From: Leisingera daeponensis
GTDB taxonomy: Bacteria > Pseudomonadota > Alphaproteobacteria > Rhodobacterales > Rhodobacteraceae
Length of the DNA: 64,000 bases
Assembly: GCF_019801465.1 (NCBI RefSeq)
Contig: NZ_JAHVJA010000011.1
Location: 1 to 64,000 of the forward strand
Reading direction: 5' to 3'
Part shown: piece by piece, positions 62,807 to 64,000 of the stretch
How the letters are laid out: each line of letters starts with the position of its first letter
Numbering within the stretch: position 1 is the stretch's first letter
Position numbers and translations under genes: made by a program
The notes under the pieces: model-generated
The model's database searches: none
Told to the model about the DNA's origin: nothing
Seen by the model: only the letters and a program-made list of their open reading frames with translations

Positions 62807-63825
62807 TGGCTACAAGTAAAGTCACATCCATGGACGTTGCCCGCCTCGCGGGTGTCAGCCAGTCCGCGGTCAGCCGGGTGTTCACCCCCGGCGCCTCGGC
62901 ATCGAAAAAGACCATCGAAAAGGTCCGCAAGGCGGCCGAGGAACTCGGCTACCGCCCCAACGTGCTGGCCCGCGCGATGGTCTCCGGCAAAAGCGGCATC
63001 ATCGGGCTGGTGGTCGCCTATCTGAACAACCAGTTCTACCCGGAGGCGCTGGAGAAGCTCACCAACGCGCTGCAGGAGCGCGGCTATCACGTGCTGGTCT
63101 TCCTGGCCTCCCATTCGGCCGGCAACATCGACCGCGTCGTCGAGGAGATCCTGGACTTCCAGGTCGACGGTATCATCGCCGCCTCGGTTGCGCTCTCTTC
63201 TGACCTCTCCGCCCGCTGCCAGGCGGCCGGCGTGCCCATGGTGCTGTTCAACCGGGCGCAGGATGATCCGTCGATGTCAGCCGTAACCTCCGACAACATC
63301 ACAGGCGGGCGCAAGGCAGCCGAATTCCTACTAGCCGGAGGCCACAAGAAAATCGGCTATATCGCGGGCTGGGAAGGCGCCTCCACCCAGCGCGACCGCG
63401 AGGCGGGCTTCCGTGCCGGGCTGGAAGCGGGCGGCGCCACGCTGCATGCCCGCGAGGTCGGCAATTTCGTCACCGAACAGACCCAGGAAGCCACCCGCCG
63501 CATGTTCGCAAGCGACCCGCCGGATGCGGTTTTTGTGGCCAATGATCACATGGCCATCGCGGTAATGGACACGCTGCGCTTTGAACTGGGCCTCAGCGTG
63601 CCGGGCGATGTCTCGGTGGTGGGCTACGACGATGTATCCGTTGCCGCCTGGCCCACCTACAGCCTTACCACCGTGCGCCAGCCCGCCAACCGCATGGTGG
63701 CCGAAACCGTCGACATCATCCTGGCCAAGATCGAGGACGCCGACGTGCGCCCGCGCCGGGTCGAGATCGACGGGCCACTCATTGTTCGCGGCTCCGCCCG
63801 CATACCTGAAGGATGGAAGACATGA
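62806..63825 (+). CDS. LacI-family transcriptional regulator
   Basis: This 339-aa protein has a LacI helix-turn-helix (SMDVARLAGVSQSAVSRVF) and hinge (NVLARAMVSGKSGIIGLVV), then a sugar-binding-protein-like effector domain. It is encoded inside the operon it most likely controls, through the two TTGCA-N6-TGCAA operators at 54.5 kb. It overlaps both neighbours. Confidence 0.95.
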   Translation: MATSKVTSMDVARLAGVSQSAVSRVFTPGASASKKTIEKVRKAAEELGYRPNVLARAMVSGKSGIIGLVVAYLNNQFYPEALEKLTNALQERGYHVLVFLASHSAGNIDRVVEEILDFQVDGIIAASVALSSDLSARCQAAGVPMVLFNRAQDDPSMSAVTSDNITGGRKAAEFLLAGGHKKIGYIAGWEGASTQRDREAGFRAGLEAGGATLHAREVGNFVTEQTQEATRRMFASDPPDAVFVANDHMAIAVMDTLRFELGLSVPGDVSVVGYDDVSVAAWPTYSLTTVRQPANRMVAETVDIILAKIEDADVRPRRVEIDGPLIVRGSARIPEGWKT

Positions 63826-64000
63826 AGGGATTTGACCCCAAGTTCAAAGATTTCCCCGATTACATCATTGGCATCACCAAGGAGATCTGGGAAGACCGCG
63901 GCATCGCCACGCTGCATGACTACTACGCGCCCGATATCGTCGTGCGCTCGCCCGCCTCGGTGGTGACCGGCAACGAGGGCGTGATCGCCGCGACCATGGC
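63822..64000 (+). CDS. NTF2/SnoaL-like protein D, partial
   Basis: ATG 63822 overlaps the lacI stop (ATGA) and opens a frame to the right edge (MKGFDPKFKDFPDYIIGITK, then EDRGIATLHDYYAPDIVVRSPASVVTGNEGVIAATM). This is the N-terminal part of another SnoaL-like fold protein. Its length and the further operon lie outside the window. Confidence 0.78.
   Translation, partial: MKGFDPKFKDFPDYIIGITKEIWEDRGIATLHDYYAPDIVVRSPASVVTGNEGVIAATM

Overview
The window looks like a chromosomal segment of a marine alphaproteobacterium of the Roseobacter group (Rhodobacteraceae; Leisingera/Phaeobacter/Ruegeria-like). The basis is high GC content with strong third-position GC, many enzymes for methylated amines and betaines, an HpsN-type dehydrogenase, EcfG-type (GGAAC-N16/17-CGTT) stress promoters, and the general style of the proteins. 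The genus is inferred, not proven. No rRNA, tRNA, CRISPR array, phage or plasmid module was seen.

Layout. (A) 1-14.7 kb is a methylated-amine/betaine island: a partial ABC permease, a dimethylglycine/sarcosine dehydrogenase-like FAD-GcvT protein, a non-pyrrolysine MttB-family methyltransferase, a LysR regulator, soxBDAG (sarcosine oxidase), a DddP-like M24 enzyme, a gamma-butyrobetaine-dioxygenase-like protein and a BetI-like TetR regulator. Five copies of an 18-bp palindrome (ATTGTWC-N4-GTACAAT) lie in front of mttB and between the dioxygenase and the TetR gene, and appear to tie these into one regulon. (B) 14.7-15.9 kb holds an NDUFA9-like SDR and dodecin. (C) 16.0-21.6 kb is a tight five-gene operon (DUF1185, alpha/beta hydrolase, flavin reductase with a Nudix-like tail, luciferase-like monooxygenase, aldehyde dehydrogenase) opposite a GntR regulator. 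This is probably a catabolic pathway of unknown substrate. (D) 21.7-26.9 kb is the histidine utilisation operon hutIHGU. (E) 27.2-27.7 kb is an internally deleted IS3-type element. (F) 27.9-32.0 kb is a cluster of small membrane and stress proteins with three EcfG-type promoters. (G) 32.1-37.4 kb is a decaying betC-proW-proV-proX / lysR locus in which every gene is damaged. (H) 37.9-46.7 kb holds two RND efflux systems, followed by a LysR regulator. (I) 47.8-52.5 kb holds a betainyl-CoA-thioesterase-like protein, a LysR gene broken by an amber codon, and an LLM oxidoreductase / aldo-keto reductase / MFS operon. (J) 52.6-64.0 kb is a large catabolic locus: an ABC importer, four NTF2/SnoaL-like genes (two with tandem domains), a HisD/HpsN-type dehydrogenase, an SDR, an amidohydrolase and a LacI regulator. 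Two matching 16-bp LacI-type operators lie in the divergent promoter. Region J is the best candidate for an undescribed system.

How the genes fit together. Region A can be read as stepwise demethylation and oxidation of quaternary amines (gamma-butyrobetaine/carnitine, betaines, dimethylglycine, sarcosine) feeding C1 units to tetrahydrofolate. The lost betC-proVWX locus suggests that a choline-sulfate/betaine uptake route has been abandoned. Region J imports an unknown solute and modifies it with NTF2-fold enzymes and two dehydrogenases under LacI control.
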